A stretch of DNA of 64,000 bases from Marixanthomonas sp. SCSIO 43207. GTDB taxonomy: Bacteria; Bacteroidota; Bacteroidia; Flavobacteriales; Flavobacteriaceae. The stretch lies in the NCBI RefSeq assembly GCF_019904255.1, contig NZ_CP063203.1:2612501-2676500 (forward strand), written 5' to 3'. The translations under genes were made by a program, and so were the position numbers. Position 1 is the first letter of the stretch, and each line of letters begins with the position of its first letter. The notes under the pieces were generated by a model. That model did no database searches. It worked only from the letters and a program-made list of their open reading frames with translations, and was not told where the DNA came from. Below, piece after piece: positions 18,374-26,164 of the stretch.

Positions 18374-20053
18374 ATGCATAAAAAAACCATACAACATATA
18401 ATTGTTTTATTAATTGTTTTCATTCTTGTAAATGTAGTAGCATCATACGTTTACAAGAGGTTTGATTTAACACAAGACCAACGATACACACTTTCTGAAG
18501 CAGCCAAAGAAACCGTAGCAACAGCCAAATCTCCTATCGTTATTGATGTTTTTTTGGAAGGAAACTTTCCTCCAGAATTTAACAGATTACAATCTGAAAC
18601 TAAACAATTATTAGAGGAGTTTTCGGCATATAATCCCAATATAAAATTTGAATTTATCAATCCTTTGGAAGTTGATAATGCTCAAGCTTTACAACAAGAG
18701 TTTGCTCAAAGAAATATGAATGGTGCTCAAATAGAGGTACGTGAAAACGGAAAAGTAAGTACCGAAACTGTATTTCCGTGGGCACTTGCTTATTATAACG
18801 ATAAAAGTGTAGCAATTCCGTTGTTAAAAAATCAATTGGGAACCTCAACTGAAGAGCGCGTCACAAACTCTATTCAAAATTTGGAGTATGCTTTTGCAGA
18901 TGGTTTTAACAAGTTAATTACTCCCAAGAAAAGAAAAGTAGCTGTTTTAAAAGGAAATCAAGAGCTTGCAGATCGATACGTTGCAAACTTTCTCTCTACA
19001 TTAAAAGATTATTATTTTCTTGCTCCATTTACATTAGATTCGGCTGCAGTAGCACCCAATAAAACACTGCAACAATTACAAACTTTTGATTTAGTTATTG
19101 CAGCAAAACCTACTCAAGCTTTTTCAGATTCAGAAAAATATATACTCGATCAATATATTATGAACGGAGGCCGCTCTTTATGGCTTATTGATGCTACCGA
19201 AAATAAAATAGATAGTATTAGTGGCAAAACATTTGCCTTTGGGAAAGAATTAAACCTAAACGATTTCTTTTTTAAATATGGCCTGCGTGTCAATCCTAAC
19301 CTTGTAAAAGATGTTTACTCTGCTCCTATTGTTTTGGCACAAGGAAGTGAGCAAAATTCACAATACAATCGCTATCCGTGGTTTTTTAGTCCTTTGACAA
19401 GCAGCGCAAATAATCATCCTATTGTAACCAACATTGAAGCTGTAAAGTTTGATTATGCCAGTACTATTGACACCTTACCAAACTCAGTTAAGAAAACAGT
19501 ATTACTTTCTACCTCTCCTATTACACAAGTAATTGGACTACCTTATGAAATAGACCTTGATCAAGAAATTCCTGATAATTTACAAATTGTAAACCAAGGA
19601 CCCGACCCCAACCGGTTTAACGCTGGAGAAAAACCACTGGCTGTTTTATTGGAAGGAGAAATACCATCAGCTTTTACAAACCGTATAAAACCCTTTTCAA
19701 ATTCAGAAGATAAAAAGCTATCAACTTCTACAAAGATGGTGGTAATAAGCGATGGCGATGTGATTAAAAACCAACTTGACGGAAATAGACCATTAGAATT
19801 AGGTTTTGACAAGTTTACACAAGCTTTTTACGGAAATAAAGAGTTTTTATTGAATACAGTCAATTATTTACTTGATGACAGTGGACTTATAAACATTCGG
19901 ACCAAAAAAATCGCTATTCCTTTCCTTGATCCTCAAAAAACTGCTGAGCAACGTACCCAATGGCAATTGATTAATCTCCTGTTACCGTTAGGTTTACTAG
20001 CTATTTTCGGATTTGCTTTTCAGTATTTCAGAAAGCGAAAGTATACTCGCTAA
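18374..20053 (+). CDS. gldG: Gliding motility ABC transporter auxiliary protein GldG
   Basis: A 559-residue protein with an N-terminal membrane segment (about 8-26), a large extracytoplasmic domain and a C-terminal membrane segment (about 531-552) followed by a basic tail. The N-terminal region YKRFDLTQDQRYTLSEAAKE is the hallmark of GldG and related ABC auxiliary (DUF4350/GldG-like) proteins. It is translationally coupled to gldF. It is thought to be the non-ATPase partner of the GldAFG transporter in gliding bacteria. The presence of gldF-gldG agrees with the T9SS sorting domain on the giant protein. Confidence 0.95.
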   Translation: MHKKTIQHIIVLLIVFILVNVVASYVYKRFDLTQDQRYTLSEAAKETVATAKSPIVIDVFLEGNFPPEFNRLQSETKQLLEEFSAYNPNIKFEFINPLEVDNAQALQQEFAQRNMNGAQIEVRENGKVSTETVFPWALAYYNDKSVAIPLLKNQLGTSTEERVTNSIQNLEYAFADGFNKLITPKKRKVAVLKGNQELADRYVANFLSTLKDYYFLAPFTLDSAAVAPNKTLQQLQTFDLVIAAKPTQAFSDSEKYILDQYIMNGGRSLWLIDATENKIDSISGKTFAFGKELNLNDFFFKYGLRVNPNLVKDVYSAPIVLAQGSEQNSQYNRYPWFFSPLTSSANNHPIVTNIEAVKFDYASTIDTLPNSVKKTVLLSTSPITQVIGLPYEIDLDQEIPDNLQIVNQGPDPNRFNAGEKPLAVLLEGEIPSAFTNRIKPFSNSEDKKLSTSTKMVVISDGDVIKNQLDGNRPLELGFDKFTQAFYGNKEFLLNTVNYLLDDSGLINIRTKKIAIPFLDPQKTAEQRTQWQLINLLLPLGLLAIFGFAFQYFRKRKYTR

Positions 20054-20092
20054 CTGTTAATAAGTTAGTTTTCATAAACGTGCTATTTCAGA

Positions 20093-20124
20093 TATATTTG
20101 TAATTAAGCTGAGTTAACTTCAGC
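20093..20124 (+). promoter_or_regulatory. dnaN promoter element and overlapping palindrome
   Basis: TATATTTG at 20093-20100 matches the -7 consensus. It is followed by the near-palindrome GCTGAGTTAACTTCAGC at 20108-20124, which would lie around the transcript start. The palindrome may be a regulator site or only a leader hairpin. The dnaN ATG is at 20163. Confidence 0.45.
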
Positions 20125-20162
20125 AGATATTGTAAATCAATTATTTCCACAAATTATAGAGA

Positions 20163-21281
20163 ATGAAATTCATTGTATCGAGTTCATATTTACTGAAACA
20201 ACTGCAAGTACTTGGAGGTATTATAAACACAAATAATACGCTTCCAATTTTAGATAATTTTTTGTTTAACCTTGACGGAAGCTCGCTTACGGTATCTGCT
20301 TCAGATTTAGAAACTACAATTTCTTCAAAATTGGAAGTAGAAAGCAATGAGAAAGGTAGTGTTTGTATTCCTGCAAGATTACTTTTAGATACATTAAAAA
20401 CGTTTCCTGAACAACCATTAGCATTTACTGTAGAAGACAATAATACAGTAGAAATAAGCAGTAACCACGGTAAATATGCCTTGGCTTATGCAGATGGTGA
20501 AGAGTTTCCTACAGCTGTTGAGTTAAGTGACCCCTCAGCTACTGTCATTCAAGGAGATATCTTGGCAACTGCAATTAACAAAACGTTCTTTGCAACCGGT
20601 AATGATGATTTACGTCCTGTGATGAGTGGTGTATTTTTTCAGTTTTCATCAGAAGCACTAACATTTGTTGCTACAGATGCTCATAAACTTGTAAAATATA
20701 CCCGTGAAGATGTAACGGCTACCGAGACTGCTGAATTTATTATGCCTAAAAAACCATTGAATTTACTAAAAAGCATTCTTGCTGGAAGTGAAGACGATGT
20801 GACAATTGAATACAATGAAAGTAATGCAAAATTTACTTTTGAAAATACTGAAATGGTGTGTCGCCTTATCGATGGAAAATATCCTAATTATGAAGCGGTA
20901 ATCCCAAAAGAAAACCCAAATAAGTTAAGTATTGACCGTACACAATTTTTAAACTCTGTACGCCGTGTGTCTATTTTCTCAAATAAAACAACACACCAAA
21001 TACGGTTAAAAATTGCAGGTTCTGAACTTAATATCTCTGCTGAAGATGTTGATTATAGCAACAAGGCAGAGGAACGATTAACTTGCGATTATCAAGGAGA
21101 CGATATGCAAATAGGTTTTAACTCTCGTTTTTTAACTGAAATGCTAAACAACCTTACCAGCGATGATGTTTCATTAGAAATGTCACTACCCAACCGCGCC
21201 GGGATTTTAACCCCTGTTGATGGACTAGATGAAGGCGAGCAAGTTACTATGCTTGTTATGCCGGTAATGCTAAATAATTAA
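20163..21281 (+). CDS. dnaN: DNA polymerase III sliding clamp (beta subunit)
   Basis: A 372-residue beta clamp of normal length with three similar domains. The N-terminus MKFIVSSSYLLKQLQVLGGI, the DNA-lining LTVSASDLETTISS block and the hydrophobic C-terminal end TMLVMPVMLNN, which forms part of the partner-binding cleft, are typical. The clamp holds replication and repair polymerases on DNA. The gene is single with its own promoter, not next to dnaA as in many Firmicutes, and is closed by a bidirectional terminator. Confidence 0.98.
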   Translation: MKFIVSSSYLLKQLQVLGGIINTNNTLPILDNFLFNLDGSSLTVSASDLETTISSKLEVESNEKGSVCIPARLLLDTLKTFPEQPLAFTVEDNNTVEISSNHGKYALAYADGEEFPTAVELSDPSATVIQGDILATAINKTFFATGNDDLRPVMSGVFFQFSSEALTFVATDAHKLVKYTREDVTATETAEFIMPKKPLNLLKSILAGSEDDVTIEYNESNAKFTFENTEMVCRLIDGKYPNYEAVIPKENPNKLSIDRTQFLNSVRRVSIFSNKTTHQIRLKIAGSELNISAEDVDYSNKAEERLTCDYQGDDMQIGFNSRFLTEMLNNLTSDDVSLEMSLPNRAGILTPVDGLDEGEQVTMLVMPVMLNN

Positions 21282-21300
21282 TAATACAATTACAATAAAT

Positions 21301-21337
21301 AAAAAAGCCGCCTTGAAAACACAAGGCGGCTTTTTTG
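21301..21337. terminator. Strong bidirectional terminator
   Basis: AAAAAAGCCGCCTTG pairs with CAAGGCGGCTTTTTT across the loop AAAACA. It serves dnaN and the converging minus-strand copper-type operon. Confidence 0.95.
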
Positions 21338-22330
21338 TTATAGAGTATAATTAAAATACAGTAATAATCTATTCTTTTGTTCTACATCTCCACCAAATAG
21401 TTCTTGTTTAATAGGTAAGCCATAATTTGCACCTACTACAAAACGTTTAAAACTATATTCAGCTCCTAGTGTTCCAACAAATGAATAGCCGTCTGTATCG
21501 GGTATTTTATCTCCGTACTGCTCTATTTGATCATAAAAATCACCACTCACACCTACAAAAGGTGTTAACATAGTCATATTTATAGGAAACCCATAAAAAA
21601 CATTAGCATTATAACTAAATTGGTTTCCGAAACGATATTCATTGTCATTAGTTCCTTTTACATAATAAGAAGTTGTAGCATTGGCTCCAAAGCGGTCTTT
21701 AGAATAACTATACGCAAGAGACAACAAAACATCTGTACTTCCTGTACCTACTTGAAAACCGGGGTTTACAGCATCTGCTAATACCTCCTCAAACTCTCCG
21801 GTAGGTAATTTTAATCCGGCTCCAATTTCTATAGAATGACCTGTAAATTCGGGTTCAGACATAAAATCTAATGCACGGTCGTTTGATTCTTGTTTTTTAT
21901 TAAACTTAATCTTATACCATCCCAATACACTTATATCACCCAAGCCATTAATATGCTCTGTTCTATCTTCAAATTTTCTATACAAATCTTGATATGGAAT
22001 GGTAGCTGTAACATAAGTATTTTTAAATACCGGTATTTTTGTCCATAGTTGATAGGTATTAAAGTTTTCTTCACTCATGGGTGAATTATCAAAAATACCA
22101 TCACGAGATTCAAATTGTTGATATATGTACCGTACTCCTACAAAATTTGTATTACCAAGCGTACCATAACCAAAATTGCCTCCACTAGTTGTACAGCCAC
22201 AAAGGTCACACTCTTCTTCGGGCATCCAAGGTGGACAACCTGCTGCCTGAGCAGTAGAAATAATAAAAAGAAAAGCCAAAGCGGTTATTAATTTAATATT
22301 CTGCAAAATCTTTATTTTGAATAAATTCAT
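21338..22330 (-). CDS. Outer-membrane beta-barrel protein of a MbnP/MbnH-type operon
   Basis: A 330-residue exported protein: signal peptide ending AQAA, then a Cys-rich segment CPPWMPEEECDLCGCT right after cleavage, followed by alternating polar and aromatic strands (YIYQQFESRDG, FVGVSGDFYDQ, RLLLYFNYTL) that read as a beta barrel ending in a C-terminal Phe/Tyr strand. It resembles transporter-like barrels annotated near degradation and metal loci. It is the last gene of a four-gene operon, and its start overlaps the end of the peroxidase gene by 38 bp. The Cys cluster (five Cys within about 20 residues) suggests metal binding at the periplasmic or surface end. The transported substrate is unknown; copper is inferred from context. 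Confidence 0.7.
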   Translation of the reverse strand: MNLFKIKILQNIKLITALAFLFIISTAQAAGCPPWMPEEECDLCGCTTSGGNFGYGTLGNTNFVGVRYIYQQFESRDGIFDNSPMSEENFNTYQLWTKIPVFKNTYVTATIPYQDLYRKFEDRTEHINGLGDISVLGWYKIKFNKKQESNDRALDFMSEPEFTGHSIEIGAGLKLPTGEFEEVLADAVNPGFQVGTGSTDVLLSLAYSYSKDRFGANATTSYYVKGTNDNEYRFGNQFSYNANVFYGFPINMTMLTPFVGVSGDFYDQIEQYGDKIPDTDGYSFVGTLGAEYSFKRFVVGANYGLPIKQELFGGDVEQKNRLLLYFNYTL

Positions 22331-23336
22331 TATCTGTTAATGTTTTTAAGAATGAAATAATCTGTTTTTTTTCACTTTCTGAAAGTGTTATACCAAAAGA
22401 GCCGTCTTCTCTCAATAAAGATGAATCCACATTTCCATTATCAACCATCCCGTTGTCATAATAATCCAAAACATCTTGTAACGTACCAAAACGCCCGTCG
22501 TGCATATAAGGAAAGGATAATGCTACGTTACGCAAACTTGGTACCCTAAACTTGTAAAAATCATTAGGGTTTCCGGTAACGCGTTTGCGGCCTTCTTCAT
22601 CAGGAAATTGGTTATTTAACGGTAATCCGTTGTTTTTATAAGATTGATCTGTAAATAATTCGCCTTGGTGGCAAGAAGCACATTTTGAATTAAAAAGATC
22701 GAGTCCTTCCAGTTCTTGTTGTGTAAGACTTACCCCTTCATCACGAATATATTTATCATACTTACTATTTCCAGAAATCATGGTAATCATAAATTGACTT
22801 AAAGCCTTTAGCATTCGTTCACTATTAATTTCAGAATCACCAAATGCATTTTTAAACATTTTTTGATACACCTTATTTGAACGAAGCTTGGTAAGAACCC
22901 CCGGAATGGTTTCATTCATTTCTACTTCACTTGTTATAGGAATAATAGGTTGTAGATCTAGATGAATGGCTGCTCCATCCCAAGTAAATTCTTCATAAAA
23001 AGCCAAGTTGTGGAGCGGTTGTGAGTTTCTAAAACCTACTTCGCCATTTACACCATGACTTACAGAATGGCCGTGATGGGTAAATGAAAATGCTTGTTCG
23101 TGACAAAATCCGCAAGAAACAACTCCATTTGATGATAACCTTCCGTCATAAAACAACGACTTACCTAGCTCAATCCCTTCTTTAGTAAGGGGGTTGCCAG
23201 AAAGATTATATTTAATGTCTGGAAAATTGGCTGGTATTTCTAGTTCTACCGGTGTAGGCGTTGCAACATAACCCGTATCATCTTTAGAACAGGATGCCAA
23301 AAGGCATAGCGCCAATATGTATACTATATTTTTCAT
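22293..23336 (-). CDS. Di-haem cytochrome c peroxidase, MauG/MbnH-like lipoprotein
   Basis: A 347-residue lipoprotein (LLASCSKDD) with two c-type haem motifs, CGFCH and CASCH, separated as in the CcpA/MauG family. Other family blocks are LFYDGRLSSNGVVSCGFCH, WDGAAIHLDLQPI, FRVPSLRNVALSFPYMHDG and a FLKTLTD end. Context decides the subtype: it lies directly after an MbnP-like gene, as MbnH does. In the studied methanotroph pair MbnH uses its two haems to oxidise a Trp of MbnP to kynurenine, making a copper site. Here that reaction is inferred from family and neighbours. An ordinary hydrogen peroxide-reducing peroxidase is the alternative. Confidence 0.88.
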   Translation of the reverse strand: MKNIVYILALCLLASCSKDDTGYVATPTPVELEIPANFPDIKYNLSGNPLTKEGIELGKSLFYDGRLSSNGVVSCGFCHEQAFSFTHHGHSVSHGVNGEVGFRNSQPLHNLAFYEEFTWDGAAIHLDLQPIIPITSEVEMNETIPGVLTKLRSNKVYQKMFKNAFGDSEINSERMLKALSQFMITMISGNSKYDKYIRDEGVSLTQQELEGLDLFNSKCASCHQGELFTDQSYKNNGLPLNNQFPDEEGRKRVTGNPNDFYKFRVPSLRNVALSFPYMHDGRFGTLQDVLDYYDNGMVDNGNVDSSLLREDGSFGITLSESEKKQIISFLKTLTDNEFIQNKDFAEY

Positions 23337-23441
23337 AGTTGTTCATTTTTACATTGGTATGCACCTTAACATAAGATGTATACCTACCAGATTTTTGTTT
23401 GTAAATCCGGTAGGTAAAAGTTTTGTTAAGGTCAAAGAGTA

Positions 23442-24227
23442 TTACTCGTTATGAACGTGATCTACAGAAAACATAGTTGTTACATTTTCAGCAATTAAAG
23501 GTGCTTTTTCTGGGTCTACATGAATTTGTGATTTCTCTTCTAAATACAGTTTATTAGGACCGTTTAAAATTTTTGAAACGTCTGATATTACATGAATTTC
23601 AGGTGTTTTATTGGTTCTTAGTTTTGCTGAAACAGGAAGATTTACAGTAACTTCTTTATAATTGTCAAGGGCGCTACCGTGGCTTCCCATGTGAATAGCA
23701 AAAGCTGTTTCTTCAGGAAATTCAGTTGAAGTAAATAAGCCTTCGTATACCAAAAACTTGTATCCGGCTTGCCAAGACCACATCATTCCTTCTTCGGTTG
23801 CTTGTTCCAGAAACGCTCCTTGTCCTTCAGCTCCTTGTTGGTATTTTTCTTGGTCAACACCAATACCAAATGTAAGCTTAGTATAGTTTGCAGCTGGAAT
23901 ATTTTTTAATGATATAAATTGTGAAGAAACATCACTTTCATTAACTATGAAATAGGATTCGTTTTTTGGATAAACAAAAATGTTTCCGTTGTCATCTTCA
24001 AGTCTAATGTTACTTACAATATATTTTACCGCATTAATTTTAATCTCTTCAGGATTATTTGCTGAATAGGTGGTTGTTTCTAGAAGTAAATCTGAAGTAT
24101 TATAGGCGTTATCAAATTCGATTGTTAAGTTTCCTTCTCCTGAAATAGTCGCTGTTTCATCATCAGAAGAACAAGATAATAAGGTTGCAGCAAGTAATAC
24201 CATTACTGCATATTTAAAATTTTTCAT
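23442..24227 (-). CDS. MbnP-like copper-binding lipoprotein
   Basis: A 261-residue lipoprotein (LLSCSSDDE, lipobox Cys at about 19) with the MbnP family layout: GNLTIEFDNAYN near the N-terminus, KINAVKYIVSNIRL, YFIVNESD, LTFGIGVDQEKYQQG, then the block MMWSWQAGYKFLVYEG with two Trp, and a His-bearing AIHMGSHG segment. In the family one Trp is turned into kynurenine by the partner peroxidase and then takes part in copper binding; the WSW pair is the likely site. The mature C-terminus ends in DHVHNE, also a possible ligand cluster. It is expressed with the di-haem peroxidase downstream. Confidence 0.85.
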   Translation of the reverse strand: MKNFKYAVMVLLAATLLSCSSDDETATISGEGNLTIEFDNAYNTSDLLLETTTYSANNPEEIKINAVKYIVSNIRLEDDNGNIFVYPKNESYFIVNESDVSSQFISLKNIPAANYTKLTFGIGVDQEKYQQGAEGQGAFLEQATEEGMMWSWQAGYKFLVYEGLFTSTEFPEETAFAIHMGSHGSALDNYKEVTVNLPVSAKLRTNKTPEIHVISDVSKILNGPNKLYLEEKSQIHVDPEKAPLIAENVTTMFSVDHVHNE

Positions 24228-24302
24228 ATTAAAATACGTTAATAGGCACTTTTAAAGGCAAGTACACATAAGCCTAATTTTAATAAAAACGAATATGAAA
24301 AA

Positions 24303-24710
24303 TTAACAGCCGGGTGGTCGCAGTAACTTTGGCTCTAATAAAAAGGTATAAGTATTAGAGTATAAAAAAGAAGCTTGTTTTTTAAAAGGCTTAACTTCCT
24401 TAAAACTTGTTGTAGATATTGTTTGATGAAATAAAGGTGTAAAAGAATCTGACAAGGTTAGTAATGCCTTCGATTCACCATCTTTAGCATCATCACTTGT
24501 AAAATTTAACTGATCTGCCAAATGACATTTACCGTTACAACTAAGTTCAGGTTTGTCGGTATTAATACAGTATTTTTCAATTATGTAGTCAATATTTAAC
24601 TGAAAATAGGCATAATAGCCAACGTAATAAGCTGGTCTTAAAGCAAAAACTATAAAGAGTAATATGGTTATAAACCTTTTCAGTTCTATATTTTTTGCAA
24701 AAATAAGCAA
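24303..24710 (-). CDS. Small membrane-anchored CNGKC protein, first gene of the copper-type operon
   Basis: A 135-residue protein with an N-terminal hydrophobic segment (about 12-35, FITILLFIVFALRPAYYVGY), then a periplasmic part with KPELSCNGKCHLADQL, where two Cys and a His could bind metal. It ends LRPPGC. Similar short flavobacterial proteins are found upstream of metal and TonB loci and have no assigned function. The final PPGC recalls the PP end of HYC_CC_PP proteins, two relatives of which lie on the island at 39.5 and 49.6 kb. It is 75 bp upstream of the MbnP-like gene and probably leads the operon. Confidence 0.6.
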   Translation of the reverse strand: MLIFAKNIELKRFITILLFIVFALRPAYYVGYYAYFQLNIDYIIEKYCINTDKPELSCNGKCHLADQLNFTSDDAKDGESKALLTLSDSFTPLFHQTISTTSFKEVKPFKKQASFLYSNTYTFLLEPKLLRPPGC

Positions 24711-24865
24711 GGACTCAATATTTATAAGTTAAAAGTTCAATTTATTTTAAGATTTTTTTCTGAAGCGCTTAAATCTTCTTACAAGCGTTAAAAAAAAGGT
24801 AAACTATTACAGATTACCCTTTTGTTTCAATCTTTCATTGTATTTTAATTGAAAAGAAAAAAACT

Positions 24866-26152
24866 ATGAAAAAAATTACGCTAGTACTATTAATTGCGTT
24901 CACCCTACTTTCTTGTAAACAAAAAGTAGCCGAACAAAAGGCAAAATCTGATCCAGAATTAGCCAAAAAAGAATACACTGCAGACACCGTAAAAACTAGC
25001 ATTGGTGATTTGATTCTTCCAGCTCCTTATGCAACCAAATCTACTGCCAAAGTTTACAGCTTGGTAGAATGGCCGGAAAACACAAAACCTAAAGCACCAG
25101 AAGGTTTTACTGTAAGCAAATTTGCCGATGGGTTTGACAATCCTCGTTGGACCTACATTGCTCCCAATGGTGATTTCTTTGTTGTAGAATCAAATACACG
25201 TAACAGTGCTAACAAAATCACATTACTTCGTGATCAAAATAACGATGGTACCTTTGAGGTACGAGAGACATTCCTAGAAAACCTAAATCAGCCATTTGGG
25301 ATGTTGGTGGTTGGAAAATCTTTTTATGTTGCCAATACTGATGGTCTTTATAAGTATCCATATACAGAAGGTCAAACCTCTTTAAAGGATGTAGAAGGAA
25401 CTAAAATAGTTGATTTACCCGCAGGTGGTTATAATAATCATTGGACACGAAATATTATTACTAATGATGCAAGAAATAAAATTTATATTTCAGTGGGTTC
25501 TGCTAGTAATGTAGGCGAATACGGTATGGAAGAAGAAAAAAGACGTGCTAATATTCTAGAGGTAAATCTAGACGGAACCGGTGAAAAAGTCTATGCAAGC
25601 GGCTTACGTAATCCTGTGGGTATGGACTGGAATCCAATAACAGGAGAACTTTGGACCGCCGTTAACGAGCGTGATAAATTAGGAGATAATCTGGTACCAG
25701 ATTATATTACCAGTGTTAAAAAAGGTGGTTTTTATGGTTGGCCGTATTCATACTATGGTCAAATTGAAGATCCTAGAATGAAAGACAAAGCAGATTCATT
25801 GGTTGATAAAGCTATAATGCCAGATGTCCCTGTAGGTTCACATACAGCATCTTTAGGCTTTACATTTTATACTGCAAATCAATTTCCCGAAAAATATAAA
25901 AATGGAGCTTTTATTGGCCAACACGGTTCTTGGAATCGTTCAAAGTTTTCTGGATACAAAGTAACCTTTGTTCCTTTTTCTGAAGGAAAACCTACCGGTA
26001 AACAACAAGATTTTCTTAACGGTTTTATAGCCAATGAAAGTGAGGGAACGGTTTATGGACGTCCGGTTGGAGTAACCGTAACACCCAACGGCGCACTTTT
26101 GGTAAACGACGATACCGGAAACACAATCTGGAAAATAAGCTACAATCAATAA
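24866..26152 (+). CDS. PQQ-type sugar (sorbosone) dehydrogenase, lipoprotein
   Basis: A 428-residue lipoprotein (TLLSCKQK, Cys at about 17) with the six-bladed beta-propeller of the soluble glucose/sorbosone dehydrogenase family. Motifs include EGFTVSKFADGFDNPRW, GLRNPVGMDWNPITGELW, NERDKLGDNLVPDYI, GFYGWPYSYYG and FIGQHGSWNRS, whose His and Arg lie where these enzymes bind PQQ and substrate. It would oxidise a sugar or aldose in the periplasm. The product lies 12 bp before a TonB receptor gene, so substrate or cofactor uptake may be linked. No PQQ synthesis genes are present in the window, so the cofactor could be imported. Confidence 0.87.
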   Translation: MKKITLVLLIAFTLLSCKQKVAEQKAKSDPELAKKEYTADTVKTSIGDLILPAPYATKSTAKVYSLVEWPENTKPKAPEGFTVSKFADGFDNPRWTYIAPNGDFFVVESNTRNSANKITLLRDQNNDGTFEVRETFLENLNQPFGMLVVGKSFYVANTDGLYKYPYTEGQTSLKDVEGTKIVDLPAGGYNNHWTRNIITNDARNKIYISVGSASNVGEYGMEEEKRRANILEVNLDGTGEKVYASGLRNPVGMDWNPITGELWTAVNERDKLGDNLVPDYITSVKKGGFYGWPYSYYGQIEDPRMKDKADSLVDKAIMPDVPVGSHTASLGFTFYTANQFPEKYKNGAFIGQHGSWNRSKFSGYKVTFVPFSEGKPTGKQQDFLNGFIANESEGTVYGRPVGVTVTPNGALLVNDDTGNTIWKISYNQ

Positions 26153-26164
26153 CTGCTAGCAAGT

